From contig NZ_JACBYW010000001.1 in assembly GCF_013408175.1 (NCBI RefSeq), positions 806,001 through 870,000 on the forward strand: a stretch of DNA of 64,000 nucleotides, written 5' to 3'. This stretch comes from Actinopolyspora biskrensis (GTDB lineage Bacteria; Actinomycetota; Actinomycetes; Mycobacteriales; Pseudonocardiaceae). Below, in pieces: positions 48,284 to 58,109 of this stretch. Made by a program: the position numbers and the translations under genes. The notes beneath the pieces were generated by a model, which worked only from the letters and a program-made list of their open reading frames with translations, had not been told where the DNA came from and did not search any database. The first letter of the stretch is position 1; every line of letters begins with the position of its first letter.

Positions 48284-49402
48284 TCACCGCGCCGGGAGCT
48301 CGGTGTTCTCGGCGGCTCCGCAGGTCTCGCGCACGTGCAGGGTGGGCCAGAGCTGCACGCGGTGCACCGGTCGGTCGGAGTTCTCCACGGTCCTGGTCAG
48401 CGCCAGTTCGGCCGCGAGTGCTCCGACGCGGTGCTTCGGCGGGCGTATCGCCGTCAGCGGTGGGTCCGCGGCCGCCGCGATCTCGTCGTCGTAGGCCAGC
48501 ACGGCGAGTTCGCCGGGCACGTCGATGCCGAGGTCGCGCGCGCGTTCGACCACTCCGACCGCCTCGCGATCGGAGTGCACGAGCAGCCCGGTGGTGTTCT
48601 CCCGCCTGCAGCGGCGCAACACGTCGTCGTAGGCGTCGCCCCACCCGGCCGAGCCGTACGTGGGGACCTCGACCTCGAGGTCGTCGGTGTCGGGGATTCC
48701 CAACGAGTCGATCGCCTCCCTCCAGCCGCGACGCAGCATTCTGCTCGTGGGGCTGGACCGTGAGGTGAGGATCCCCAGTTTCCGGTGGCCGAGGGTGATC
48801 AGGTGGCGCATCGCCAACCCCGCTCCCACGTCGTGCGCTGAGGTGACCGCGTCCAGAGCCAGTGCGGGCAGCTCGGGTGGGGGCAGGCGTTCCAGCAGCA
48901 CGACGGGCACCCGCAGCGAGCCGAGCCACCTGAGCAGCTCGACGCCTTCGTTCCCCGTGGTCGTCGGAGCTACCAGCATCACTTGGACACCGTGTTCCAA
49001 CAGCTTGGCGACCTGCCGTCGGTCCTCGGTGGAGTCGTAGGAGGAAGCGCGCAGCACCAGCCTCCCGCTGGAGGAGGCCGTCGTCGCCTGCGCGCCTTTG
49101 ATCACGGCGGGCCAGTAGTACTCGACCGAGGGGGTGACCATGCCGGCCAGGGTCCTGGTCCTGGTGGACCCGGTCACCGGGTTGCCGTCGATCCCCGGCT
49201 GATCATTGCTCTCGGGGCGCTGCGGCAGGGTGATTCCGCCGTGGACGCGCGCGACCAGTCCTCTGTCGGCCAGCTCCTTCACGTCGCGACGAACGGTCAC
49301 GGCTGTGACCTCCAAGCGCTCGACGAGGTCGGATATCCGGACGGCGCCGTGCTGACGAACGGCGGAGAGAATGAGCTTCTGCCGTTCGGCGGAAAGGGTC
49401 AT
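48284..49402 (-). CDS. DeoR-HTH / LacI-type sugar regulator
   Basis: 372 residues. The N-terminus is a DeoR winged helix (M-T-L-S-A-E-R-Q-K-L-I-L-S-A-V, V-T-A-V-T-V-R-R-D-V-K-E-L), and residues about 80-372 form a LacI/GalR-type periplasmic-binding fold with H-L-I-T-L-G-H-R-K-L-G-I-L-T and the C-terminal P-P-L-T-A-I-R-P-P-K. This hybrid is known in actinomycete sugar operons. It is divergent from the ABC-transporter operon, so it probably represses it until a sugar ligand binds. Paired CGATTGTG repeats upstream of the operon are candidate binding sites. Confidence 0.88.
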   Translation of the reverse strand: MTLSAERQKLILSAVRQHGAVRISDLVERLEVTAVTVRRDVKELADRGLVARVHGGITLPQRPESNDQPGIDGNPVTGSTRTRTLAGMVTPSVEYYWPAVIKGAQATTASSSGRLVLRASSYDSTEDRRQVAKLLEHGVQVMLVAPTTTGNEGVELLRWLGSLRVPVVLLERLPPPELPALALDAVTSAHDVGAGLAMRHLITLGHRKLGILTSRSSPTSRMLRRGWREAIDSLGIPDTDDLEVEVPTYGSAGWGDAYDDVLRRCRRENTTGLLVHSDREAVGVVERARDLGIDVPGELAVLAYDDEIAAAADPPLTAIRPPKHRVGALAAELALTRTVENSDRPVHRVQLWPTLHVRETCGAAENTELPAR

Positions 49403-49527
49403 GGTCGTTTCCGATTCCAACCACCGGTGAGTGCGTCGAACGTCCGTCCGATCTGGCCACGTCGGCCGTTCGGCGTTACCCGTTCGTCCGATTCGGGCAG
49501 TGAGATCAACACGAACGCACAGCAGGT

Positions 49528-49656
49528 GGTTTCGTTTCTGATCGATTGTGAACGTTTGGTTGCGATTGTGTTGACTCGGAACTATGCCACGCGGTGAGGT
49601 GACTGTCATCACCCAGCCACGGAAGGAGCGGGAGGCTTCATGGACGAAGCGAGAGG
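49528..49656 (+). promoter_or_regulatory. Leader/operator region of the ABC-transporter operon (copy A of a duplication)
   Basis: About 130 bp ending just inside the first gene and closely repeated at 62630-62760. It contains two CGATTGTG words at 49543-49550 and 49563-49570 (starts 20 bp apart), a TTGACT (49571-49576) and a GGAAGGAG ribosome site. Candidate operator of the DeoR/LacI regulator. Confidence 0.7.
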
Positions 49657-50995
49657 TGGCGGGCACCGTTCCGGCGAGCGGCGAGCGACCGTCTCCCGTC
49701 GCACGCTGCTGCGCACGGCTGGCGCGGCGGGTGCGGGAGCGATGTTGGCCGGTTCCCTGTCCGGGTGCGCGTCGCGCGAAGCCTCCTCCGGTGCTACCAG
49801 GGTCACGATGTGGTCCTGGTTGACGGGCATGGACCGGTATGTGGAGGCCTTCAACGCGTCGCAGCGCGAGGTCTTCGTCGACCTGAACGTGCTCGCGGGT
49901 GGGCTGTCCGGGGGCTACGCCCAACAGACCAACGCCATCCGCGCGCACAACGCGCCGGACATCATGCACGTCGAGTACCAGGGGCTTCCGCAGGTTCTGA
50001 CTACCGGCGGATTGCGCGAGATCACCGAGGACACGTCCGATCTCGCCCCCGAGTACTCCTCCGCGGCGTGGCGGTCGGTCCGGCCGGACGGTCGGACCTG
50101 GGCGGTCCCCTTCGACGTGGCCCCGATGGTCCTGTACTACCGCAAGGACCTGTTCGACGCCCACGGGCTCGCCGTGCCGAGCGACTGGGAGCAGTTCCGC
50201 ACGACCGCCGAAGAGGTGCGCCGGATCGATCCGGCGGCTCGGCTCACCACGTTCCCGCTCAACGACGGTTCGTTCTTCGCCGGCATGGCCTGGCAGGCGC
50301 GCGACCCGTGGTGGCAGATCCTGGGGGACAGCTGGAAGGTCGACATCGGCGGTGCGGGCACCCTGCGCACCGCGCGCTACTGGCAGGAGCTGATCGACGC
50401 GGACCTGGTGCGCAGCGACGGAATCGGCACCCAGGACTGGATCGCGTCGATGCACGAGGGCAGGTTGTGGAGCCTGCTGGGGGCGGCGTGGAGTGCCGGA
50501 ACGTTGAACAAGTCCATCCCGCGGGATTCGGGGCGATGGGCGGTGACGACGTTGCCGACCTGGGACGGAGTTCCCTCGACCGGCATGCAGGGCGGCAGCG
50601 CGTTCGCGGTCTCGGCCGAGAGTGACGTGCCCGAAGCGGCGTTGACCTTCCTGCGCTGGCTCAGCACCGATCCCGAGGTGCCCGGGATCGCCGCCTCGTT
50701 CACCACGTTGCTGCCCGCCTACGTTCCCAACCGTGCCGTGGCCCGGGAGAGCTACCGGAGCGGCTACTTCCTCGGCGAGCCCATCTACGACGTGCTGGAC
50801 GAGGCCGTGCGTCGCGTGTCCGACTGGACCTGGGGTCCGACGGCGCTCGGGCTCTTCTCGACCCTGGAGAACCGGTTCAGCCCGGTCGTGACCGGGGGAA
50901 GCACGCTTGTGGAGGCGATCGAGCGGGTCCAGCACGATTCGGTGCGGTCCATGCGCGGTTCGGGGCTCTCGGTCATCGAGGGGGGGTCGACATGA
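49640..50995 (+). CDS. Sugar ABC transporter substrate-binding lipoprotein
   Basis: 451 residues. The N-terminus carries a Tat-type signal, S-R-R-T-L-L-R-T-A-G, and a lipobox, L-S-G-C, so the mature protein is a membrane-anchored binding protein. The mature part shows the family-1 pattern (Y-V-E-A-F-N-A-S-Q, P-D-I-M-H-V-E-Y, P-F-D-V-A-P-M-V-L-Y-Y-R-K-D). First gene of the operon; its stop overlaps the first permease gene by 4 bp. Sugar type is inferred from the glycosidases downstream: likely a galactoside- or arabinan-like oligosaccharide. No ATPase gene is present, consistent with a shared MsiK-type ATPase. Confidence 0.9.
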   Translation: MDEARGGGHRSGERRATVSRRTLLRTAGAAGAGAMLAGSLSGCASREASSGATRVTMWSWLTGMDRYVEAFNASQREVFVDLNVLAGGLSGGYAQQTNAIRAHNAPDIMHVEYQGLPQVLTTGGLREITEDTSDLAPEYSSAAWRSVRPDGRTWAVPFDVAPMVLYYRKDLFDAHGLAVPSDWEQFRTTAEEVRRIDPAARLTTFPLNDGSFFAGMAWQARDPWWQILGDSWKVDIGGAGTLRTARYWQELIDADLVRSDGIGTQDWIASMHEGRLWSLLGAAWSAGTLNKSIPRDSGRWAVTTLPTWDGVPSTGMQGGSAFAVSAESDVPEAALTFLRWLSTDPEVPGIAASFTTLLPAYVPNRAVARESYRSGYFLGEPIYDVLDEAVRRVSDWTWGPTALGLFSTLENRFSPVVTGGSTLVEAIERVQHDSVRSMRGSGLSVIEGGST

Positions 50996-51930
50996 GCCGG
51001 AGCACCTCCGGTGGTGCGCGTTCCGGCCGCAGAGCCGTCGTTCTCGGCAGGACCCCGGCGGGGCGGATGCCTCGTTTCGGCGGCGCGGCGGTGCTGTTGT
51101 GCGCGCCCTTCGCCCTGCTGCTCCTCGGCACGGTGCTGGCGCCGGTCGCGTACGCGCTGTACCTGAGTCTGTTCACCGAACGGTTGAGCGGGTTGGGGTT
51201 CTCGGGGCCCAGCCGCGCTTTCGTCGCTCTCGGCAACTACGCCGATGTCGTCACCGACCCCGATTTTCTGCACGGTGTCGGCAACGTCGCGCTGTACGCC
51301 GTGGTCCAGGTGCCGCTGATGCTCGGTGGTGCGCTGGTCGTGGCGCTGCTGATCGATTCCGCAGTCGCGCGGTTGAAGCAGGTCTGGTTGCTCGCGGTGT
51401 TCCTGCCCTACGCGGTTCCCGGGGTGATCGCCGGGCTGATCTGGGGGTATCTCTACAGCCCCGACATCGGCCCGATCAGTGCCGTCGCTCCGATCGACCC
51501 GCTGGGGGCGAACGGAATCCTGCCGTCGGTGGTCAACATCGCCACCTGGCAGTGGATGGGCTACAACATGATCATTTTTTACACCGCGTTGCGGACGGTC
51601 CCCCGTGAGCTGCTGGAAGCGGCCCGTGTGGACGGTGCGGGGCCGATGCGGACCGCCTTGTCGGTGAAGCTGCCCTCCATCAGGCCCACCCTGTTCGTGG
51701 GGCTGGTGTTCACGATCATCGGTGCGTTGCAGCTGTTCACCGAACCGCTCGTGCTGCAGAGCTTCACCGGGGCGGTGACCAGCACCTGGACCCCCAGCCT
51801 CTACGTCTACGACTCGGCATTCGTCGCCGGCGACTACGGACGGGCGGCGGCCGCCTCCGTGCTGCTCGGTCTGGTCTCGGCGGTGCTCTCGGCCGTGGTG
51901 ATGCGGATTTCCGCCCGGAGGTCACGATGA
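50992..51930 (+). CDS. Sugar ABC transporter permease (MalF/UgpA type)
   Basis: 312 residues with six transmembrane helices and the EAA motif L-L-E-A-A-R-V-D-G-A-G-P that contacts the ATPase. It overlaps its neighbours by 4 bp on both sides. Works as the heterodimer partner of the next gene product. Confidence 0.9.
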   Translation: MSRSTSGGARSGRRAVVLGRTPAGRMPRFGGAAVLLCAPFALLLLGTVLAPVAYALYLSLFTERLSGLGFSGPSRAFVALGNYADVVTDPDFLHGVGNVALYAVVQVPLMLGGALVVALLIDSAVARLKQVWLLAVFLPYAVPGVIAGLIWGYLYSPDIGPISAVAPIDPLGANGILPSVVNIATWQWMGYNMIIFYTALRTVPRELLEAARVDGAGPMRTALSVKLPSIRPTLFVGLVFTIIGALQLFTEPLVLQSFTGAVTSTWTPSLYVYDSAFVAGDYGRAAAASVLLGLVSAVLSAVVMRISARRSR

Positions 51931-52844
51931 GTGCGTCAACGACGGTCAACGCCACGTCCGCGGTCGGTGGCCCACCGGGCCGGAGTGGTCGGCGCGGTGG
52001 GCGGGAACCCTCACCGTGGACCTCGCGGACCGTGGTCCACGCCATGTTGGGGATCGCGGCGCTGTACAGCGTGCTTCCCCTGGTGTGGCTGGTCACCTCC
52101 TCGACGAAGTCGCTCGGGGACTTCTCCACGACCTCGGCGTTCGAATTCGCGGACTGGAACCTCCCCGCGAATCTGCGGGCCCTGTTCTCCGAGGCGGACG
52201 GTGTGTTCCTGGCCTGGGCGCGCAATTCCGTGTTGTACGCGGGTGTCGGTGCCGTGCTGGGGGCGTTGATCTGCACCGCGTGCGGCTACGCGGTCGCCAA
52301 GTTGGATTTCCCGGGGCGGCGCACGCTGTTCGCGGTGACCCTGACCGGGGTGCTGGTGCCCACCACGGCCCTGGCGCTGCCGCTGTACCTGATGGCCTCC
52401 GAGTTCCGGCTGGTCGACACGTTCTGGGCCGTGTTCCTGCCGTTGCTGACCAATCCGTTCGGCGTGTACCTGGCGCGGGTCTACGCCGAGGCCGCGGTGC
52501 CGGACGAGGTGCTCGAGGCCGCGCGCATCGACGGTTCGGGAGAGCTGAAGACGTTCTTCAGGGTGGCGCTGCCCATGATGCGCCCCGGGTTCGTGACCAT
52601 CATCCTCTTCCAGTTCGTGCAGATCTGGAACAATTTCTTCCTTCCGCTGGTGATGTTGACCGATCCCAGGCTCTTTCCGCTCAGTCTGGGGCTGTATCAG
52701 TGGAGCACTCGAGTGTCCCAGTTCCCGCAGTACAACCCCCTGGTGATCACGGGGTCACTGCTCGCCGTGTTCCCGATCATCGTCGCGTTCTTGGTGCTGC
52801 AACGACAATGGCGGTCCGGCTTGACCGCGGGGAGTGTGAAATGA
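51927..52844 (+). CDS. Sugar ABC transporter permease (MalG/UgpE type)
   Basis: 305 residues, six helices, EAA motif V-L-E-A-A-R-I-D-G-S-G-E, and the end F-Q-F-V-Q-I-W-N-N-F-F-L-P-L typical of MalG-like permeases. It overlaps the hydroxyacid dehydrogenase gene by 4 bp, so transport and catabolic genes are one transcript. Confidence 0.9.
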   Translation: MSASTTVNATSAVGGPPGRSGRRGGREPSPWTSRTVVHAMLGIAALYSVLPLVWLVTSSTKSLGDFSTTSAFEFADWNLPANLRALFSEADGVFLAWARNSVLYAGVGAVLGALICTACGYAVAKLDFPGRRTLFAVTLTGVLVPTTALALPLYLMASEFRLVDTFWAVFLPLLTNPFGVYLARVYAEAAVPDEVLEAARIDGSGELKTFFRVALPMMRPGFVTIILFQFVQIWNNFFLPLVMLTDPRLFPLSLGLYQWSTRVSQFPQYNPLVITGSLLAVFPIIVAFLVLQRQWRSGLTAGSVK

Positions 52845-53839
52845 GTTCGGAGCGCCCGGAAGCGCTGCTGGTGATGGACCGGAAAACCCTGCTCGCCCAG
52901 TTCGGCGACCAGGAGATGGATCGCTTGCGTGAACTGGCCTCGCTGGGAGATCCCGTCAGCAGTGCGGAACTGAGCTCCGCCGGGGTGCGTCGGCGGTTGG
53001 CCGAAGTGGAGGTGCTGATCACCTCCTGGGGGTGCCCCCCGCTGGACGCGGACGTCATGGCGGCGGCTCCCGAGCTGAGAGCGGTGCTGCACGCGGCGGG
53101 CAGTGTGCGGGGGCACGTCGGCGAGGAGGTCTTCGACCGGGAGGTGCTGGTCACGACCGCCGCCGATGTCAACGCGGAGCCGGTGGCGCGCTACACCCTC
53201 GCCGCGGTCCTCTGGTCGGGCAAGAAGGTTCCGTTCCTGCTCGGCCGTTCGCACTCCTGGGACGGTGACCGGCAGGTGCGCATGCGCGACGAGCAGACCG
53301 TCGTGGTGGTGGGCTTCTCGCGGGTCGGCAGGCGCGTGGTCCACTTGCTCCGGGAATTCGACTCGAACAGGATCCTGGTGGTCGATCCCGTGGCCGACCC
53401 CGCGGAGATCACCGCGGCCGGTGCGCTACCGGCGACGTTGGAGCAGGCGCTGCCGCAGGCCGACGTGCTGAGCCTGCACGCGCCGCTGCTGCCGCGGACC
53501 CGGGGGATGATCGGTGAGCCCGAATTGGAGGCGCTTCCGCCCGGTGCCGTGCTCATCAACACGGCCCGGGGCGCCCTGGTGGACACCGCCGCCCTGGAGC
53601 GGGCGTGTCGTGCTCGGGACATCTACGCGATTCTCGATGTCACCGATCCGGAGCCGTTGCCCGCCGATTCCGCGTTGCACGGTTTGTCCAACGTGGTTCT
53701 GACCCCGCACGTGGCGGGATCCCTCGGTGAGGAGACCCGGCGCATGAGCGCGGCGGCCCTGGACGAGCTGCATCGCTACGTCTCGGGGCTTCCGCCCAGG
53801 GCCCCCGTGACGCGGCGGAGTCTGGAGGTGCAGGCGTGA
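52841..53839 (+). CDS. D-isomer-specific 2-hydroxyacid dehydrogenase
   Basis: 332 residues. The NAD-binding loop is V-V-V-G-F-S-R-V-G-R-R-V, followed by V-V-D-P, and the C-terminal catalytic part contains L-I-N-T-A-R-G-A-L-V-D and the His region L-T-P-H-V-A-G-S. It resembles the phosphoglycerate-dehydrogenase-like enzymes found in glycoside-utilisation operons, where the substrate is usually a sugar acid or keto-sugar. The ATG at 52841 overlaps the permease stop. Confidence 0.88.
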   Translation: MSSERPEALLVMDRKTLLAQFGDQEMDRLRELASLGDPVSSAELSSAGVRRRLAEVEVLITSWGCPPLDADVMAAAPELRAVLHAAGSVRGHVGEEVFDREVLVTTAADVNAEPVARYTLAAVLWSGKKVPFLLGRSHSWDGDRQVRMRDEQTVVVVGFSRVGRRVVHLLREFDSNRILVVDPVADPAEITAAGALPATLEQALPQADVLSLHAPLLPRTRGMIGEPELEALPPGAVLINTARGALVDTAALERACRARDIYAILDVTDPEPLPADSALHGLSNVVLTPHVAGSLGEETRRMSAAALDELHRYVSGLPPRAPVTRRSLEVQA

Positions 53840-55809
53840 CACCGGTGGAGAACCGTGAGCTGAGCCCGTACACGGGCTGGACGCGGCAGCACTGGGCGAG
53901 CACGGCCGACGGGCTGCTGCACGCGGTCCAGCGGTACCGGTCCCCGCTGGGGGCGCGTTTCGACCTGCCGGGCCCGGTCAGCGCGAACGGGTCGAGTGCG
54001 GACGGTCTCGAGGGGTTCGCGCGCACGTTCCTGCTGCAGGGGTTCCGGGTGGTCGGTGAGCAGGGGCGTGATCCGACCGGTTTGCTGGAGCGGTACGCCG
54101 AGGGGCTCGCCGCGGGCACGGATCCGGCTTCGCCGGAACGCTGGCCCCGGCCGGACGAGTTGGGGCAGGCCAAGGTCGAGGCTGCCTCGATCGCGCTGAT
54201 CCTGCGGATCACGCGGCGGTGGTTGTGGGACGAGCTCGACGATCGCGTGCGCCTGCGGGTCGTCGACTGGTTGTCCACTGTGGTCGGACAATCGTATCCG
54301 CCCATCAACTGGGTGTGGTTCCGCGTCATCGTGGAGTCCTTCCTGCGTGAGGTGGGCGGGCCCTGGTCCGCCGCCGACATCGAGGAGGACCTCGCCGTGC
54401 ACGCCTCGCTGCGGCGCGGCGACGGCTGGTACAGCGACGGGCGGGAGCGGGCCTTCGACCACTACGTCGGCTGGGCGCTGCACCTGTACCCGATGCTGTG
54501 GACGCAGTGGTTCGACGTCGTCGGCTCGCTGTGCACGGCCGAGACCTACAGCACGTGGTCCGCCGACCTGACCCGCTGTCTGGACGATCTCGTCCATCTC
54601 GTGGGGGCCGACGGTTCACCGCTGCTGCAGGGGCGCAGCCTGATCTACCGCTTCGCCGCCGCGGCACCGTTCTGGGTCGGTGCCATCACCGGGCACGGAG
54701 GACAGCCTCCCGGGCTGGTGCGCCGGGTGTGCAGCGGTGTCCTGCGGCATTTCACGGACCACGGCGTTCCCGACTCGGACGGTTTGCTGAATCTGGGCTG
54801 GCACGGCTCCTGGCCGGGGATGCGGCAGGCCTACTCCGGTGCGGGGTCGCCGTACTGGGCGAGCAAGGGGATGCTCGGGCTGGCCCTGCCCGCGCACCAT
54901 CCAGTCTGGAACGCGGTCGAAGAACCGCTGCCCAGCGAGAGTTCCGACCACGGTCGGGTGGTGGCCGCGCCGGGGTGGTTGGTCTCGCACCGCCGCGCGG
55001 ACGGTGTCGCGATCGTGCTCAACCACGGCACCGATCACGCCGAGCCCGGTGAGCGCAGAGCCGATTCCGCGCTGTACGCCAGGATCGGCTACTCCACGGC
55101 GACGTCGCCCCCGCTCACCGGAGCCACCGTCGTCGACCCCGTGGACAACACGGTGGCGATCGTCTCCGCGGACGGCAACGCGACGCACCGGACCGGGTTC
55201 GAGCGGCTGTACGCGCGCGAAGCGGCGGGCGACGTCCTGACGGCGGCCACCCGAGGCCGGGCCTGCTGGATCGATGCGCACGACGACGAGACGGCCGACC
55301 ACGGGTACGGCAGGCACGGACCGGTCGTCGAGGGGCCGGTGCTGACGGTCGCCTCGGTGCTGCGCGCCGGAGCGGAGGTGCGGTTGGTCCGGGTGGACGC
55401 CGCAGGCTCGGACGCGCTCGCTCCGGGCTGTTTCGTCCGGATGGGCGGCTGGCCGGTCGCCTCCGACAGCGAACCCGCGGCTCGGGACGGTACGCGGCGT
55501 GCGCGGGTGTCGTTCGAGAGCTCCGAACTGCGTTCGCTGGTGTCCGGCATTCGTGGTTTCACCGGCGGCGGGCTCGCAGCGGACTTCGGCACGAGTCCGC
55601 TCGGTGCGTGGACGGCCATCCCGTGGCTGGCCACCGACGGTGTTCCGGTGGGCGAGGTGCTGGCCGGAGGCGTCCTCCTCGACCGAGGGGGAGCGCCACC
55701 GGCGGATCCCACCGTACTGGCGCGCCCCGACGGGGAAGGCGGACACGACGTGACAGTGGAATGGCCCGACGGGATGAGCACCACGGTCGAGCTGCCCGGA
55801 GTTCCGTGA
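53836..55809 (+). CDS. DUF2264 domain protein
   Basis: 657 residues, no signal peptide. The N-terminal half is helical, with W-F-R-V-I-V-E-S-F-L-R-E-V-G-G, D-G-W-Y-S-D-G and F-D-H-Y-V-G-W-A-L-H-L-Y-P, typical of DUF2264 alpha/alpha-toroid proteins. These are usually found with glycosidases and are suspected to be glycan-active enzymes; no activity is established. The GTG start overlaps the dehydrogenase gene by 4 bp. Confidence 0.85.
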   Translation: MTPVENRELSPYTGWTRQHWASTADGLLHAVQRYRSPLGARFDLPGPVSANGSSADGLEGFARTFLLQGFRVVGEQGRDPTGLLERYAEGLAAGTDPASPERWPRPDELGQAKVEAASIALILRITRRWLWDELDDRVRLRVVDWLSTVVGQSYPPINWVWFRVIVESFLREVGGPWSAADIEEDLAVHASLRRGDGWYSDGRERAFDHYVGWALHLYPMLWTQWFDVVGSLCTAETYSTWSADLTRCLDDLVHLVGADGSPLLQGRSLIYRFAAAAPFWVGAITGHGGQPPGLVRRVCSGVLRHFTDHGVPDSDGLLNLGWHGSWPGMRQAYSGAGSPYWASKGMLGLALPAHHPVWNAVEEPLPSESSDHGRVVAAPGWLVSHRRADGVAIVLNHGTDHAEPGERRADSALYARIGYSTATSPPLTGATVVDPVDNTVAIVSADGNATHRTGFERLYAREAAGDVLTAATRGRACWIDAHDDETADHGYGRHGPVVEGPVLTVASVLRAGAEVRLVRVDAAGSDALAPGCFVRMGGWPVASDSEPAARDGTRRARVSFESSELRSLVSGIRGFTGGGLAADFGTSPLGAWTAIPWLATDGVPVGEVLAGGVLLDRGGAPPADPTVLARPDGEGGHDVTVEWPDGMSTTVELPGVP

Positions 55810-55974
55810 ACCGGCTTTCGCCGGGCGCCACCGGGCGACGGAGAACAGCGGTCGCGGGGAGCGGGGTGGCGTGCCCGAACGGTCCGGTCCCCTCCGGGGC
55901 CGGTGACGTCTCGGGACAGGGGTTCGTCCCACCGAGCGGGCACGCTGGCCCGTCCCAACCGAACAGGAGTTGTC

Positions 55975-56759
55975 GTGTCATACGGACCGTCTTCGGCGAG
56001 CTGGTTCACCGGGACCCGGTGGGAGGGGCGAATCGCCTACGGCGCCGATTACAACCCGGACCAGTGGCCGCGTCACGTCTGGGACGAGGACGTGCGGCTC
56101 ATGAACGAGGCCGGGGTGAACATCGTGTCGCTCGGAATATTCTCCTGGGCCCGCATCGAACCCGAGCCGGGAGTCCACGATCTCGGGTGGCTGGACGAGG
56201 TCATGGACCTGCTGCACGAGCACGGGATCGCGGTGGACCTGGCCACGGCAACGGCCTCGCCACCTCCGTGGATGGCCGCCCGCCACCCGGAGATCTTGCC
56301 GGTGGACCGGCGGGGGCGGACCCTGTGGCCGGGCGGGCGCCAGCACTGGCGGCCCACCTCCCCGGTGTTCCGGGACTACGCGCTGCGACTCGTCCGGACG
56401 CTCGCCGAGCGGTACCGCGATCACCCGGCCCTGGTCGCCTGGCACGTTTCCAACGAGCTCGGTTGCCACAACGTCCACGACCACTCCGATGACGCCGCCC
56501 GTGCCTTCCGGAGCTGGCTGCGCTCCCGCTACGGAAGCGTGGAGCGACTCAACGAGGTGTGGGCGACGGACTTCTGGTCGCAGCGTTACGGCGACTGGGA
56601 GGAGATTCTGCCGCCGCGGCTGGCCGCGGCGTTCCCGAACTCGACTCAGCAGCTCGACTTCCGACGTTTTTGCTCGGACTCGCTCAAGGAACACCTTCGA
56701 GCAGAGCGGGACGTGCTGCGCTCGGTCACCCCGGCGGTTCCGGTGACGACCAATTTCAT
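55975..56759 (+). pseudogene. GH42 beta-galactosidase, N-terminal part (interrupted)
   Basis: First 261 codons plus two bases of a family-42 galactosidase: G-A-D-Y-N-P-D-Q-W-P-R, then P-W-M-A-A-R-H-P-E, and the acid/base glutamate in W-H-V-S-N-E-L-G (Glu161). GTG at 55975 with an AGGAG site 5 bp ahead. The frame then runs 23 codons into the inserted element and stops at 56829. The continuation is at 58110. It lacks the nucleophile, so alone it should be inactive. Confidence 0.88.
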
Positions 56760-58109
56760 CGGCTCTCTGATCAGCGGTAATCTCGGTGTTCAGGTTGGAC
56801 AGGAGTCGATCCCGAGTGTTGTTCGGTGACCGTCCGAGACAGGGACTCACAAACAACACTGCTAGTGTGTGAAGTATGGGCAGGATGCAGGTGAAGCGGG
56901 CGTACAAGTACCGCTTCTATCCCACCGAGCAGCAGCGGCAGGAGCTGTTGCGTACGTTCGGCTGCGTCCGCAAGGTCTACAACCTCGCTCTCGACGCGCG
57001 GACCCGCGCGTGGTTCACCGAACAGCGCCGTGTGAACTACACCGAGACGTCGAAACTACTCACCGAGTGGAAACGCTCGGACGAGTTCTCCTACCTGGGC
57101 GAGGTGTCGTCGGTGCCGCTGCAACAAACCCTGCGACACCTGCAAACGGCATTTACGAACTTCTTCGACAAGCGCGCGAAGTACCCGACGTTCAAATCGC
57201 GTAAGATGTCGCGCCAGTCTGCGGAGTATACCCGCTCAGCGTTCACGTTCGGCGATGGCCGGTTAAGGCTGGCCAAGATGCACGATCCGCTGAACATCGT
57301 GTGGTCCCGCCCCCTACCGGATGGAGCGGAGCCGTCCACGGTCACCGTCTCCCGCGACGCGGCCGACCGATGGTTCGTGTCCATTCTGGTCGAAACCAGC
57401 ACCGACCACCACGAGCCCACGGACAATACGGTGGGCGTGGACGTCGGGGTGGACTCGCTGGCGACTCTGTCCACAGGAGAGAAGGTCACCAACCCGAAAC
57501 ACGAGCGCCGCGACCGGCGGCGCCTGGCGAAAGCCCAACGGGAACTCGCCCGCAAGCAGAAAGGCTCGAACAACCGGGCCAAGGCTCGCCGCGACGTGGC
57601 CCGTGTGTACGCACGGATCACCGACCGGCGTCGTGACCACCTGCACAAGGTCACTACCCGACTCGTCCGTGACAACCAAACGGTCGTGCTCGAAGACCTT
57701 CAGGTGCGCACCATGCTGCGCAACGGCAAGCTCGCGCGGGCAGTCTCGGATGCTGCCTGGGCACAGTTCCGCACGATGTTGGAATACAAAGCCGCCTGGT
57801 ACGGCCGAGAGGCGATCGCGGTCGACCGCTGGTTCCCCTCCAGCAAGACGTGTTCCGCCTGCGGCGGACTCGCTGAGTCGATGCCGCTGCACATCCGCAC
57901 GTGGATATGCAACGGGTGTGGCACCACGCACGACCGCGACGTCAACGCCGCCCAGAACATCAAGGCCGCCGGGCTGGCGGTGTCGGCCTGGGGAGCCGGT
58001 GTCAGACCTCAACGGGAGTCCTCCCGGACGGGGCAGCCGGCTAGGAAGCAGGAACCTTCCGGCGCGAGCCGGAAGGAAATCCCCGCCCTCCGGGGCGGGG
58101 AGTAGTCAA
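56760..58109 (+). mobile_element. IS605-type element with tnpB only (1350 bp)
   Basis: Bounds were set by restoring the GH42 frame. Left flank ends TTCAT (56755-56759); the element ends with TCAA (58106-58109), the right cleavage word of IS608-like elements; the right flank is GGTCATGGGC. Joined, the flanks give T-N-F-M-V-M-G in frame with no duplicated target, as expected for single-strand transposition. No TnpA gene is present, so it needs a transposase in trans. Confidence 0.85.
56876..58105 (+). CDS. tnpB: TnpB RNA-guided nuclease (IS605 OrfB)
   Basis: 409 residues. N-terminal helix-turn-helix region M-Q-V-K-R-A-Y-K-Y-R-F-Y-P-T. The RuvC residues are all present: Asp189 (V-D-V-G-V-D-S-L), Glu273 (V-L-E-D-L-Q-V) and Asp355 (D-R-D-V-N-A-A-Q-N). 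The zinc finger C-S-A-C-G-G / C-N-G-C-G is intact. It should therefore be an active omega-RNA-guided nuclease, which in other IS605 elements cuts the empty site beside a target motif and so helps the element persist. It is inserted in the GH42 gene, on the same strand. An ATG at 56885 is an alternative start. Confidence 0.92.
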   Translation: MGRMQVKRAYKYRFYPTEQQRQELLRTFGCVRKVYNLALDARTRAWFTEQRRVNYTETSKLLTEWKRSDEFSYLGEVSSVPLQQTLRHLQTAFTNFFDKRAKYPTFKSRKMSRQSAEYTRSAFTFGDGRLRLAKMHDPLNIVWSRPLPDGAEPSTVTVSRDAADRWFVSILVETSTDHHEPTDNTVGVDVGVDSLATLSTGEKVTNPKHERRDRRRLAKAQRELARKQKGSNNRAKARRDVARVYARITDRRRDHLHKVTTRLVRDNQTVVLEDLQVRTMLRNGKLARAVSDAAWAQFRTMLEYKAAWYGREAIAVDRWFPSSKTCSACGGLAESMPLHIRTWICNGCGTTHDRDVNAAQNIKAAGLAVSAWGAGVRPQRESSRTGQPARKQEPSGASRKEIPALRGGE